Shown here: positions 42,036 through 53,811 of the stretch, one piece after another | Position numbering within the stretch: position 1 is the stretch's first letter | Layout: every line of letters starts with the position of its first letter | DNA from: Endomychus coccineus | Lineage: Eukaryota > Arthropoda > Insecta > Coleoptera > Endomychidae | Reading direction: 5' to 3' | Assembly (NCBI GenBank): GCA_958510875.1 | Contig: OY294068.1 | Span: 33,708,297-33,772,296, forward strand | Length of the DNA stretch: 64,000 nt | Translations under genes and position numbers: made by a program | The notes under the pieces: model-generated | Told to the model about the DNA's origin: nothing | Databases searched by the model: none | The model's input: only the letters and a program-made list of their open reading frames with translations

Positions 42036-43597
42036 AATTTATTCAGTACGAAAGCACTGTATCTGTTTTTTCGAACAATGTTTTCCAGATAATGTGATAA
42101 TTCCAATGAGTGTCACATTTTTAAAATGTAGGGAAAAGTTCTCAATGTAAATAGCTGTATTTAGAAAACTTCTATGAGAAGTTTACTTCTATAAGGTTCA
42201 TGATACTGGAGGGGGTTGAATTCAACAAAATAGATGAGCTGGTGATCATTACCTGAATGTGTTGCTTTAAAGTTTTATGGAAAACGGATATTTCCTCGGT
42301 TAAAAATTCGAGGCACAACTCCGTCATGAGAACATTTGCACTCCGTTATGAACTCGTCGTATTTAAGAATCCTAATAACATAGCCGTAATCTCCTTAAGT
42401 TTTCATACTGAATGCAAAGAGACGAGCTGTTACGCTAATTTGCTATTCCCAGGAAGTGGATCAGGAACGAATGCCTCATGCTTATGGCTTCATTAAAAAT
42501 AAAGTCTTGAACTAATGAATATCTGAATTTCCAACTCCGCACTTCTCTACAGGTAGACTTGCTCAAAGAACATGGATTATGTAGGTATAGGAACTTTCAA
42601 ACAGGGATTTGGTATATTGCATTTGCATAATCAGTTGAAAGAGAGGAGTTGAAAACCGAGACATTTATGAATAATTATATACTTGATAGTGTAGTGTAAG
42701 CCTTTCAGTTGAATTACTTTTGTCGAGAAGTAAAACTTGAATAGTTTGGCCATAACAAAACTGCACCAAGACATGTAATCCGTCCAAATGTCTACTTACT
42801 ATTCCAAGCCTTTTGTGCTAACTGAGCCAAAATTATACCAACGTAATCATTATATACGCAGTTTCAGTTTTGACATCTTCCTCTACAGTTTAATGTTCAT
42901 GAAAGTCACATAGCTGCACAGCCTTTCGAAAGAGTTGTACCCCTCGATTACCAAGTAATTATTATGCTTGTCTGTGATCCTAATCAGGTTGTTCTTGGTC
43001 TTCCGGGAGACATTCATTCGTAATCTTCCAATGAACGTTCATTCCTAGATATGTTCTGAGTGATGGAAATACCCCTGGATATATAATATCTAGTTTCATA
43101 TCGAATAATACAATTCCCATCAACTTTACATTACCGCTCACTTATCACCAATTCAATTGAGCTTTCATACAAAATATTGTTTAGCTGATCAATTTATCTC
43201 AATGAGTTATACTCCTTTGATAAAAATGAAGATATTTTGAATATATTAATACTTTATACGGTACGACTGAAGAATGTAATATAGTATTATCTACTTCATA
43301 CTATCAATCTTTTTGCAGTTAAATTTTGAAACTTATCCAAGCAGTTTTCAGCTGCGATATAGCCGTTACAAAGACAAATGTAAGTTGAATTAAGATAAGT
43401 TACAATTCAAATGGAAAAATGGTAAATTAAATAAAATATGAATATACTGTTTTTTATCAGTCTATAGTGTTATGAGACCTTTAACTGAAAGTAATTGACA
43501 CTTAAGATATTTATTGGGAATTTGAGGAATGTTATTGATTCGTTCTCTTGAATAAAATAGCTATTAAAAGTTCGACTCGACTTTCGAGCACGGCTGC
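42036..43597. other. No recognisable feature
   Basis: About 1.56 kb without family motifs. A 79-codon frame at 42257-42496 shows nothing recognisable. Confidence 0.4.
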
Positions 43598-44489
43598 ATT
43601 TTTTCGTCATTCTTTTTTTTCTTCAACTCGCGCTAGAATTTTTAGAAAGAATCTGAGAGGTCGATGTTTCAGGATTAGATAGAGTGAGACCGCTTCTTTC
43701 AAATAAATCTTGGCTTTTCCAAAAACGGCTACAAATGGGCTCACTACGGGCCCAAACATACAATTGGAGATATCTCGAGATCTACTCACTCACCAAAAAA
43801 AGACGACAGGGTTTCCAAATACGCGTAAGATGGTCCTCTATTTAAATACAAAAGTTTATACGGGTTTTCTAACCTGACAATTTTTGAATTTTTTTCTGAC
43901 CCAAAATTTGTAAAATGGCCTAGTGGTTGGATTTTGGATACGTTATAGAGAGCATCAAACCCCCCAATTTGCATTCCGGGTTTTGGCGCCGCTATCGTAA
44001 AAATACAATTTTCCCAAGATGGCGGACTTTGGCGCAAAAAAAAAGGGATGGAGAAAAAAAATTGGGTCGAAAGTAAATACGAAATTTCACCTTTCAGCAG
44101 AAAATAAAGTTCTTAAAGCAAAATCAGTAATAGAAAATTAAAAATTTTGATTTTACCAAAAAAAAAACCGAAAATGGGCCTTTGATCGAGCCCCTCTCAA
44201 TTCATAGACTTCTAATTAGCGTCATCCGATGCGTTTTGACTTCCCCTACAACTTTGTTATCACAGTTTATTCGATAAAATGCGTTCTTTTCGTTTAAAAC
44301 GCAAAATACAGTGGAAATTCCCGAAAATTACCATTTTTTTACTTAAAATGGCCAATATCTTGGAACACATCAGGTTTCCAAAAGTTTTAACTATTATGTT
44401 CGTGATTAGCATCACAAAAAAGGTAGAAATTAATTATAAAATAGAGATGTGCAGAAAATAAAGATCTCAGTTGCACAGCGACTGTACTA
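43598..44489. mobile_element. Right half of the unclassified long-TIR element, second copy
   Basis: Aligns over its whole length with 36121-36961 in the same orientation: AACTCGCGCTAGA, GATATCTCGAG, AAAAATTGGGTCGAAAGTAA, AAAATGCGTTCTTTTCGTTT, and the end TTGCACAGCGACTGTACT. Divergence is moderate (roughly a fifth of sites). The left half, including the left inverted repeat, is absent. The small frame 43607-43789 (minus) corresponds to 36144-36326. Confidence 0.7.
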
Positions 44490-45779
44490 ATATGTAGGTT
44501 AAATTTTATTTGTCATTTCTTGTCCTGGAACAGGGATTCTTCCTGTTAGGCAATGTATTCAAATAAATAAAAAACGAATACTAAAATAGATATGTAGACT
44601 TCTACCATGAGGTCAAATTTCCGTTGTGCTACCTACCCCACATCCACAAACAAAAACTCATTTGGTTTCAATCTGTTTTTTAATGATTTCAATTTAATAC
44701 TCCTACAAAAAATTGAATAATTAATCTTATTAGTGTGTGCATTTCACGTTGTGGCGAACGTTGCATACAAGTATTATACCTTGTTGTGGTGGCTTCATGA
44801 AAATAATGAATAACAGATCACAAATTATTGAATGTATCAATATAGCTTTCATCCATATACGTATCAAGTCACCGAATAAACTCATTAGGGAACATTTGAA
44901 CTCCCTAATGAATATGAGAGCTTCAGCGTAAAAGGTCAAAATTGGATGAAAAACATACTGAATCAAATCACAGACATGTCCATGTTTACTTGATAGTATC
45001 GTTGCATGTAGCTCTAAACTGAAGTCTCGAACTGTCAATTCCCTGCACATACATGTAGATTGAGTAAATTGTACTCAAAATCACATAGTTGAATAAATAG
45101 GTATACACTTAAATAGTAGATTACCTACACGATTTCACATACTCTGAAAGCAGAATCAGACATAGACCGTCGAAATATAGATTGATATTGCAGGGTCGTC
45201 TTCAGGTTTAGTAACGGCAGAGTAAACTCTGTGTAATCTGAGTAATGATATATTCCAAGTCTAATGATTACTTTAGTGTATCCCTATTTATGGAACGTTT
45301 TTTGTAGTATTGCGGAATATTAAAGAAATTGTTTGAATGAGTAAATACGCTTCTTATTCCAAATTTATTTTTGTTCATATAAATTATAATTTTGTTCTCA
45401 TCTAACAGAAATTAAATAAAGAGACGTTCAGTTTGATTTTGGTGTTCAAGAATATACATGAGGGAACAATTTCTTGTTTTTGGAACACTTCTGGGGGTTG
45501 AATGTATGATTGTTATATATGTTCACTAGCTATTGTCATCTCCACACTAGATTGCGTATGTACGATTGTACGCATGCACTTACGCACATATATCAACTCA
45601 TAATAGTGTAGATCAATTTAGAAAATCTCAAAACGGATACTCCCTTGATAATCCGGCTGATACTTTCCTTATATGTACCTAAAAAGACCTACTATATGGT
45701 TTTTCAGGCGGAGATTCAGCAATATTGACTTGTTCCTTGGAAAACCTGCTAAGAAATTATATGAATATGAATATATATA
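44490..45779. other. No recognisable feature
   Basis: About 1.3 kb. Short frames at 44730-45050 (minus) and 44737-44931 (plus) overlap on opposite strands and have no family motif. Confidence 0.4.
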
Positions 45780-46731
45780 CAGGGTGTATCTAAATAAACC
45801 GAGGAAATGTAGGGGGTAATTCTCCGATGAAAATTAAGGGGGGTCCTTGGTACACAATTTTTTTAAATAAGCCTCGACTGAAAAGTAACGCCCCTCCAAA
45901 AAATTTAAACAAAATTGTTTTTCTTTTTTGTCTTTCTTGTATTTTACGCTAAAGAACGAAACTTTGTGAACCCTATCTGTCAATAATACTACACTTTTGG
46001 AGTTTTTTCAACCCTGAAGTATTTTTGAGTTGAAATAATCAACCCCTTAGAAATTTTTTCATGGAACTTTTTTTTCGATAGAACTTTTTCATGTCTAAAA
46101 AGCCCCATTCATTTACTAACTTTTTGATATGCTCAAGTTTTTTGAAACGAAAAAAAAATGTGTTGCAATGCGTTTTCAAAGAGATTAGCTGTTATCGCGA
46201 GGATATTTTGTCGTAAGATCTAGTGGCCCGTTCTTTGTAATCCATAGAAACATTTGAAAGCGGGATTGTGCAATGTAATTTATTGTTTTTTTTTCTTAAG
46301 TTTTATAATTTTGTGTAGAAAATATTAGTTGATAAACCAAAATTATGGTTAACTATTCGAATTTAGAAATGGCATATGTGCGTTTTACATATGGACGTGC
46401 TAACGGTAATGCATTGGAAGCGCAAAAGCTTTATGCTGAACAGTACCCTGAGCGTAGATTACCCCATCATACAACGTTCACAAATATTCACCAACGCCGG
46501 CGGGAACTTGATAACATTGAAAAGAGAAGTTATGACTCTGGCCATACGCGAGGAATTAAAACTGACGCTGTAGAAGAAGCCGTACTTAATTCAATTGAAG
46601 AATTCCCAGAAACTAGTACCAGGAAAATAGCTCGTGTCCCACATGTAAGCTATTCTGTAGTTTTTAGGATTTTAAAGAACAGTAGTTGTAGTTGTTGTGT
46701 AGGCAGCGGGATAATTAGATGGAAACACTAA
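45780..46731 (+). mobile_element. Tc1/mariner (DUF4817) element, left part
   Basis: The left terminus CAGGGTGTATCTAAATAAAC (45780) is preceded by TA (45778-45779). A ~560-bp leader and the N-terminal transposase coding part (46345-46731) follow, then homology ends. No matching right end was found within the following kilobase, so the copy is truncated. Confidence 0.7.
46345..46731 (+). pseudogene. DUF4817-type transposase, N-terminal third
   Basis: ATG 46345. Residues 1-55 give the DUF4817 HTH (AYVRFTYGRANGNALEAQKL, then YAEQYPERRLPHHTTFTNI), and residues 75-115 the second HTH (EAVLNSIEEFPETSTRKIAR, HVSYSVVFRILK). The match stops near residue 113, after which the frame runs through unrelated codons to 46731. 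No catalytic residues are present. The intact relative at 25419-26498 is 359 residues long. By comparison this fragment belongs to a different subfamily within the same superfamily. Confidence 0.75.
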
Positions 46732-47389
46732 TTGACAAAATAGAAAACTTAACATGTTTGTTACGTTTTCTTGGTTTCCTGGTTCTTAGATATGACTGGA
46801 AATAAAATAAAAACTCTCTTTTTTGACGTTTCGAAAATACAGTATTATCTATATCAAAAATTGTTTTGTCAATTATTGTTTCCATGTAATTTAGAGAAGA
46901 ATAGATGATTTCGATTAATGAAATGCGTCTGCAGCCGACTTGTGTTTTTAGAATCCAATTAAAACTGCAGAAAACATTGGACTGGTTGTGTGTAGAGAGT
47001 AATGTATGTCTAATTATCAATTTAAAATGGATCGAATATAGTTAAATATAAGACATTATTTTAAGATTATACAATTCTAAATATCTATGATTATTTTATG
47101 AATTAGTTATTCCATGATTAACATTTCTTCTCTATTTTCAACAACTAATCAAGCTTAAGATTATTCTATGGAATCTTACCTCAAAACTTGCTAATAAATG
47201 TTACATAACACATTATCTTTTTTAGGTTGCATTAAATTGGAAAGTGGTACTTCAAAATAACAGAATTTGGTAAAGTTTGAATTAGAATATTGTTAAGTTT
47301 TGAAAGACTGGAATCTATTTTATATTATGTATATATTCTTTATCAAAGAGACTGTGTTTAGGTTATCAGAGAAGTTTCTTTTTCTCAAC

Positions 47390-47720
47390 AAAAGTGACCT
47401 TAGGGAAGGTCACTGTTATCTTAACAGACACCTACATATCATGGGCATTGCAGATGACCCTGATGTAAATGAAGCACAGAGGTGAAAGGAACTGTCTCTC
47501 AGACCCTGTTGGAATGTCCAGAATGACATCCCTCAGACAACGTTACGTCGATGAATCAGAGCTGCTTTCAAATGAACATATGCAAGCCAGCGTAAGCATT
47601 ATTCTGAGTTTCTGGTGAGCAAAAAACCTGCTAGAATAGAATAAGGCTACTGATCATGAGGCTCACAATGAAGCACATCCAGCGGCCATAGTGCATCTGA
47701 GGGATTAAACCCCTACTACT
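47390..47720 (+). pseudogene. C-terminal tail of an RNase H-type non-LTR retrotransposon
   Basis: 47395-47485 encodes EGHCYLNRHLHIMGIADDP, matching the (S/T)GHCxLNxHLxxMGxxxxP motif that precedes the CCHC-like cluster at the end of RNase H-bearing non-LTR elements (compare GHAPCNKHLCTMG near 8040). After a stop, 47486-47540 continues with LSLRPCWNVQN in the place of the TLLECP segment. Frameshifted and short. A different, more diverged element than the one at 7260-8263. Confidence 0.6.
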
Positions 47721-47989
47721 ACCATTATACTACGTATAGTGAGGAAAGTCAAAATATTTGCAAAATATGAAAGAGTAAATAACAGAGCCCCGAATATTTG
47801 TCAGCTCAGGGCCACATTTATTTTAAAGACGGCTCTGTGACATTGTAGGTACAAGTTATATTGTTTTCCACTTCATAAGAGCACGACTTCTGACGTTTCA
47901 TTAATTATCTAAATTTACATTTCCAGGCTGGAACTTTAACTGAGAATGAATATCAGTTGTTTAACATCAATTGCTTTCCGGAAGGGGGA

Positions 47990-48515
47990 AAACATTTTTT
48001 GCCTGTAACCATTTTCCGAGTAACAAAAAAGTGAATGAATGAATACTTCAAATTTTCGTAATATATGAAGTTGTTTCACTTGTCTCGTGGACAGCAAAAC
48101 AATGAGTTGCTTATGATGAATATCGACCAGTGTAGGATGAGTCGGAAGAAGAGCTTGTTAGAAAGTTCTCGGAAAATTGGTTTCGAAGATAAACATCAGG
48201 CTCAATTCATTTCAAGCTGACAGTAAAGAGGACACCGACCGAATCCAAGGGAGTTCATTGATGCTTTTTGATGATACAGTTGTTTCATCTCTATCGCAAA
48301 AACAACTATTTTTTGCCTTTATCATTTTCAGAGTAACAAAATGAATAAGCGAATGCATATTTTCAGCTTTCGTAACATGTGAAATTGCTTAGCTTGTTTC
48401 CTGGTCAGCGTTATCTTTTGACAATAACTTGTGAATGATTGATATTTAGTGTTAGTTACGTGAGAAGAAGAATTCATTCGAAAGTTGAAACAAAACTGGA
48501 TATGATGATAAAGAT
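47990..48515. repeat. Diverged tandem duplication, ~310-bp spacing
   Basis: 47990-48200 and 48305-48515 share, in the same order, TTTTTTGCCT, CATTTTC.GAGTAACAAA, TTCGTAA.ATATGAA/CATGTGAA, CTTGT.TC.TGG.CAGC, GAGAAGAAGA/GGAAGAAGAG and a final GAAAG/GAAAA-TTG-T stretch. The similarity is clear but low, so the duplication is old. No coding potential recognised. Confidence 0.5.
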
Positions 48516-49025
48516 TTGTTCCCAATATTATGTACGTAATGAGGGGACCACGAATTTGTCATTATATCACAGTCGTCGAGGGGTAACAATGTTCCTTTGA
48601 GCGTCTGTTGTTGAATTAGTTCCACATAATGTTAATGTATATGAGAGCGACGTGATTTGTTCCAACTTCAGGAACAATCAATTCCATTAATGTTTCCTTT
48701 TTACCGTCTTCTCCGATCCTGGCAACTATTTATAGTGAGCACAATTTATATTGATAGCTAGATATAAGCCGAACTTTCAATAAATAGATTCTATGCTCGC
48801 TATAGTTGTACTAGTAGTCACAGCATATGGAGTTCACTCAGCTTTTTTAGAACGAATAAGAACATCACAGCACAATGAATTTCCGGATATCAATTCTTCC
48901 CAGCTTATGTCAACTACATCGTTCTGAAGCTGCATGCGGATTCCAAGGCACAAGTCGACAAATACTTGCAATCTCACGCTGGGCTTCTTTGAATTCAAAT
49001 AAATGAATATCAATATGAATATTAC

Positions 49026-50643
49026 CAGTGGCGGCTAGTGAACTTTTTAAGAGAGGAGGCTGGACATGAAACGTTCTTGTAAAAATATACTCTATTCAGC
49101 CAATAAATTTAACCTTTGCACAGCGACCGTACCAGCTACTTCAGTGACAAAATTAATTGTTGCCAAGCAAGAACCAACGTGGAGGTGTAGAGTTTCTCTT
49201 GGCAAAAAATTTTTTTGTTCGTTCTTTTTTTTCTTTGGATTTTTGATATTTTTTATTTTTTTTTGAAATTTTTCATATTTTGTTTTTTTTAATTATTTTT
49301 ATTAACTTTTTTTTTATATTAACGGAATTCTACGGTCTTTAGTTTTCGAAAAATGATCAATAATATAATCATAAAATGTATCATTTTGTTTTAAGTGTTT
49401 TACTAAATCTTTTTCAATAGATATCAAACTAACATTGTATGAACGATTTTGGCCCATTGTATTTCGCATGTAAGTTTTAATTCGTTTGAGAGTAGAAAAT
49501 GATCTCTCCACCGATGCCGACGTGACAGGAATGGTGACTGTCAAACAAAGTAGTTTATAAAACTGAGGTAAAACTTGCAAATCATTGTCTATCATATATT
49601 TTATCATATCGGCGTGAATGTCGTACTGGCCTAAAATATCTTTATCCGAGTAGGTATATAACCCATAATTCATTGTGCAGTGCTATTTTATCAAAAAATT
49701 TATATTTTAGAACTAAGTTATCTAAAAGTGTATTGGGAAACTCTTTTGAAAAAGATTCGAAAAATCTTCTATTCGTCAAGTCGAAAAACTTCAATTCATG
49801 TAAATCGGAAAATCGAATCTCAGTTTGACCTTTAATAGTATCTAAAATTTCATAAAAAAAGTTGTTTATAATGTAGTTTCTTGTCTACCAAATTATATGT
49901 TTTCCTCCTTTAACAATATTCTGTTTACCGGTTGATTTAAACTTAATACTCCATGTAATATGTTCCTGCGATTTTTCATGTCTGTCTATACCACGAGCTA
50001 AATTTTTCAAATCCTCATAACCCGAGTGCCCCCAACATGAAGTTGTATCAGATGTAAATAGCAAGCAATATAATTTATGGTGTATTTCGATTTTGAAACA
50101 TACCTGTCATCGTCACCACTAATCCTTTCAAATCCGGTAAAGGCCGTTTATTTTTAACAAAACACTTTTCTATCATATGTTAATCCACTAAATGGATTTT
50201 CTAAGAACCCAGCAACTAAGTCACTCATCATTTTAACGTTCACCGATTAGATAAATTATAACTTAACTACTTAACCTTAACACGACACGTGTCGCATTCT
50301 TCTAGCGGGCGGTAGCAAGTAATCGTATTTCATTCGACCGACGATTCCATACGAGAAGATAGCCTACATAGGGTGTTGCCATATTCGCTCTTTTACCCTA
50401 TCTGGCAATTGAACTGCTTGGAAAACGGCAACTGTGTTGGCCACACGTATTCAGCGTTCGAGATATATAGAGAATCTAGCCTCTGGCCACTGTTGCCAGA
50501 TTAAAAATAACTACTGAGAACGGGGAATTAATTGTAAAATTTAAAGAATTATCAGAGAAACAGGGAATAAAATGAAGATGATCATTAAGATAAATTGGTG
50601 AGGAGGCTGAGCCTCCTTAGCCTCCTTCGAGGAGCCGCCAATG
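49026..50643 (-). mobile_element. Non-autonomous hAT element, copy 2 (ZMYM1-like family)
   Basis: Opposite orientation to copy 1 at 5467-7259. Ends CAGTGGCGGCTAGTG (49026) and GGAGCCGCCAATG (to 50643), the right end having one changed base (AATG for ACTG). Flanked by the perfect 8-bp duplication AATATTAC (49018-49025, 50644-50651). The GGAGGCTGAGCCTCC palindromic tract lies near 50600-50635. The interior carries the same transposase C-terminus and 5' non-coding part as copy 1, so both descend from one deleted element. Confidence 0.92.
49314..49673 (-). pseudogene. hAT transposase C-terminal part, ZMYM1-like, copy 2
   Basis: 120 codons open from 49673 and very similar to 6719-7060: DIHADMIKYMIDNDLQV, LPQFYKLLCLTVTIPVTSAS, ERSFSTLKRIKTYMRNTM, SYNVSLISIEKDLVKHL, ending KTKDRRIPLI. 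Upstream coding remnants (minus strand, about 49680-49950) are frame-broken. No catalytic aspartates. Closely related to copy 1, but neither can encode a working enzyme. Confidence 0.8.
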
Positions 50644-50651
50644 AATATTAC

Positions 50652-51340
50652 TTACGTTATTTAATATCTATAGATATAAAATGGAACACATCTCAATTTC
50701 CAGACATGAAAATGAGTATCGTCTACATGCTATGTTACACCATCAAACGGTTCACTCATAGCTGTGAATGAAATATATGTAATTACTGATGATGGAAAAT
50801 CTGTTCTTACAGGGTGTCCGACAGCAAAAACTATTCGGAATCCCAATTAATTCCGAACAATGCTTCATTGTGAAGTCAATCTACGATAATTTAGGGCTAA
50901 GCTGGGAAATTTTTGAATGTAACCAGCGACCTAGTGGAAAATGTTTGTTGTGATGCAAATAACAAAACCATCTGTTTTCTCCCTCTGAAAATTGGTGCAA
51001 CTCCCTTTTTTTAAAAGAAAGAGGTTTCTCGACACTTTTTGTGGATCGGTTTAAATTTTAATTATTTTCTTATCCCTTAGAATGCTGGCTAAGGTACAAA
51101 AATTAATCCATTTTATTGTAATTGCCTGAAGAACCCACTTTTGAACAAAAATTCAAATTCTGCTAATTTGTGCAAGTCTCAACCGATTTTGATGAAATGA
51201 AGGTAGCTACTATCCAAATTTCAGCTCACGATATGGAATAGTTTGGCCGCCATTTGATTTTTGGTCGAATTTTACGATCTTTCCAAACTGCTGCCGAATT
51301 CGCCGAATTAGTCGTATGGCATTTTTCTTTGCGGCAAAAT
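50652..51340. other. No recognisable feature
   Basis: AT-rich. The phrase ACAGGGTGTCCGACAGCAAA at 50811-50830 resembles a Tc1-like CAGGGTGTCC terminus, but no transposase or matching inverse end was located. Confidence 0.4.
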
Positions 51341-51370
51341 ATAGGTTTTCCCATGTTTTTTTTATATCGT

Positions 51371-51545
51371 TTGTCTAATTGGCCACAATTTCATGTAGGT
51401 ACATTGATAGATATAGAATTAGATTTTCTGAATTATGGAGATAACTTTTATAATACGAATAAACTAAAGACATTGAACCATAGGCGGGATTCGAACGCAC
51501 ATTCCTGCATGTCTAGACCAATTACACCACTTTGGTCCCTTCAGA
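51371..51545 (-). mobile_element. tRNA-derived SINE copy A
   Basis: Minus strand: GGACCAAAGTGGTGTAATTG, GGTCTAGACATGCAGGAATG, CGTTCGAATCCCGCC, TATGGTTCAATG (tRNA-like head with A- and B-box elements), then an AT-rich body with ATCTATCAATGTACCTACAT and the tail ATGAAATTGTGGCCAATTAG. Most similar to copy B. Confidence 0.65.
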
Positions 51546-51690
51546 GCCTTATATTTTTGCGAATAAACACCTCTGAAAGGGTAGTAGATCATTGATGAAC
51601 ACAATGCTCCTCTATAGATCAACTATTCACGCACATTCAACTAAAGGTCAATCGTTTTGTATTCATCAATGATCTACTATTCTTCTATAA

Positions 51691-51906
51691 GTTTTCAAAG
51701 TTTCTTTGCCTAATTGGTCACAATTTCGTATAGGTACATTAAGAGATATAGAATTGAATTTTTTGAACTATGAAGATAACTTAGATAATTCAACATAGGA
51801 TTATAAAGATAATTAAACGTAAAATATTGAACCATAGGCGGGATTCGAACCCACGTTACTGGATGTCTAGTCCAGGATGTTCACCAGTTACATAGCTTTG
51901 GTTCCG
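51691..51906 (-). mobile_element. tRNA-derived SINE copy B with foldable cloverleaf head
   Basis: The minus-strand head (about 51905-51834) can be drawn as a cloverleaf: acceptor ACCAAAG/CTATGGT with one mismatch, D stem ATGT/ACAT with loop AACTGGTGA, anticodon stem CTGGA/TCCAG with the 7-nt loop CTAGACA (anticodon AGA), T stem GTGGG/CCCGC with loop TTCGAAT. AGA would be tRNA-Ser, but the long serine variable arm is absent and there is no 3' terminator, so I read it as a SINE head. The body has TATAATCCTATGTTGAATTA and TCTTAATGTACCTATACG. Confidence 0.65.
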
Positions 51907-52157
51907 TTAGATTTTTATTTTTTTGTAAATATCAACCTCTGGAAAAATAGTGGATCATTGATGAACACAATGTGATTCGATGCCCTGCCATAGATAAACT
52001 ATTCACGCACGTTCATCTGAAGTTCAGTCGTTTTTGAAGTAAGGATTATAAGTTAGAGTTTATGTTTGGCAATTACTCGATAGTTATTATTCAATGACAG
52101 CATCCCGGTTCTTATATATTTCAATAGAACTGACTGAAAAATGTTCTGGTTAAGTAT

Positions 52158-52272
52158 AAACAAGTTTTTGAAGTTTCTTTGCCAAATTCAGAAGATTTAA
52201 TTATATATCTCTTAATGTACCTACACGAAATTGTGGCCAATTTGGCAAAGAAACTTTAAAAACTTGTTTATA
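52158..52272. repeat. Hairpin made of two inverted SINE tails
   Basis: AAACAAGTTTTTGAAGTTTC and TTTGCCAAATT at 52158-52190 are the inverse of AATTTGGCAAAGAAAC and TTTAAAAACTTGTTTA at 52238-52272. Between them lies CTCTTAATGTACCTACACG, the SINE tail seen in copies A and B. Confidence 0.6.
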
Positions 52273-52996
52273 ATAAGTACTGCCGAGTAATTGCCAACCA
52301 TAGGTTCTCTAGGTATTCAGCACCCTCGAAAAAACTTCAAATAACAAGTTTTTTGAGAAAGTCTCCGTGACCGACGTTATAGTCAGGGTAACCGATCACT
52401 AGGTGAATTATAGAATATTTTAAGCATCATGTTCGGGTTCATCATCCTCGAAAACCCCCGGGTGACAAATTAGGGACCGTTTTCAATAAAAGTTCTGTAA
52501 ATTCCCTGAGAACGACGTGGTAGCCAGGATTACTGAACTCCAGCTGCGCTATGGGCATTTTTGAACATCACATTCGTATTCGGCACCCTCGAAGATACCT
52601 GAGTAACCAATTCCAGTTATTGTCAATGCTTATTTTCCATGTTATATAATTAGATGAACCATCTCCAGAAAATGGCACGAAAATGTTCAATTTTCACGTG
52701 TTTGAATTCAGAAAAAAATTTCCAAGAAAATTCAATACCCCAGATTTTTTTCACTCAACTTTCCGAATCGAAAGAGCCCAATTGCATCAAAATCCATTCA
52801 TTCATTCAAAAATTCCAGGTTTGGCCCAATTTTGTGCTTTATTTCCTAGATTAATTAAACCAGGGTTTTTACACTGATTCGAAGGTGCACTAATAATGGT
52901 CTGAAAAGGTCGAAACTAAGTGTACAAGGTACAAACAAACCAGAAAATATGGTTTCATGTCCATTTTCAATAATTTTGTTTTCACCCACTATTATA

Positions 52997-53811
52997 CAAT
53001 ATGTCTCACTAAGTTGGAACCATATGGGAAACTTTCAAATTATTAATTTTAGAATTAAATTTATCCCTCATAAAAAGTTCTGCATGTTCTAAAATCTGAA
53101 ATACAATCATCATATATTAATTTTTTTCAGTCGTATACGCGGTTTGTCAAATAATATGAATTTTACTCAAGAGCAAAGAACCTTTACTTTACATTTGACA
53201 ATATCGAAAATTGTTATGAAGAAAAGTTGATCAGGACTAAAAACTACGTTCAAATATGCAATTACATCCATTTACATTGGAAACATTAATATTTTTCTTT
53301 TTGTCTGCAATATCAATGCAAATTTAACTGTAGATACATGTAATCTAGGATGCATTGACATACAAATGATTTATGTATTGAACGAGAGGGTGGATATGTC
53401 GAGGCATTAGTGGAATGACTGAAAAATGAATTTCTATTTATTTCTAGTATCAGTTATAATGTATTTCATAATCACTAGAGATAAATGTTCATTGAAAATG
53501 AAAAGATTAGTAAAAAATAAAACCTAATTTATCAATGTAAATGGATGTAATTTCATATTTGAACGCTCACTTCTTAGTTTTGATCAATTTTTCTCCATAA
53601 GAATTTCCGATATAGTCAAATATAAAGGTACCTTACTCTTGAGGTAAAATTTATATTTTTTGACAAACCGCGTAACTGCTAAAAAAATTTAATATCTGGT
53701 GATTGTATTTTAGATTTTAAAACATGCAGAATTTTTGTAAGGAATAACTTTTTTCCTAAAATTAATAATAAAAAAGTTTTCCATACGGTTCCAACTTAGT
53801 GAGACATATTG
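52997..53811. mobile_element. 815-bp foldback MITE with TA duplication
   Basis: Ends CAATATGTCTCACTAAGTTG (52997) and CAACTTAGTGAGACATATTG (to 53811) flanked by TA (52995-52996, 53812-53813). The arms pair over about 290 bp (ACGCGGTTTGTCAAA/TTTGACAAACCGCGT; ATTACATCCATTTACATTG/CAATGTAAATGGATGTAAT; TTGATCAGGACTAAAAACTA against TTAGTTTTGATCAA with small gaps). The centre of about 240 bp is unique and non-coding. The TA duplication and the GTCTCACTAAGTTGG end suggest a mariner-type MITE. Confidence 0.85.

Larger units (their letters stand above)
51340..52040. repeat. ~354-bp tandem duplication containing two SINE copies
   Basis: Equivalent landmarks (GGCGGGATTCGAAC at 51483 and 51837; TTGATGAACACAATG at 51592 and 51959; AACTATTCACGCAC.TTCA) are offset by about 354-367 bp in the same orientation. 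The two units differ by substitutions and small indels. This explains why copies A and B of the SINE lie in direct orientation with the same flanks. Confidence 0.7.

Noticed and set aside
50811..50830. Possible lone Tc1-like terminus ACAGGGTGTCCGACAGC
   Set aside because: No matching inverse end or transposase sequence could be found nearby.
51836..51905. Functional tRNA-Ser(AGA) gene
   Set aside because: Cloverleaf folds, but the serine long variable arm and a terminator are missing, the acceptor has a mismatch, and the sequence continues into a SINE body found in other copies.
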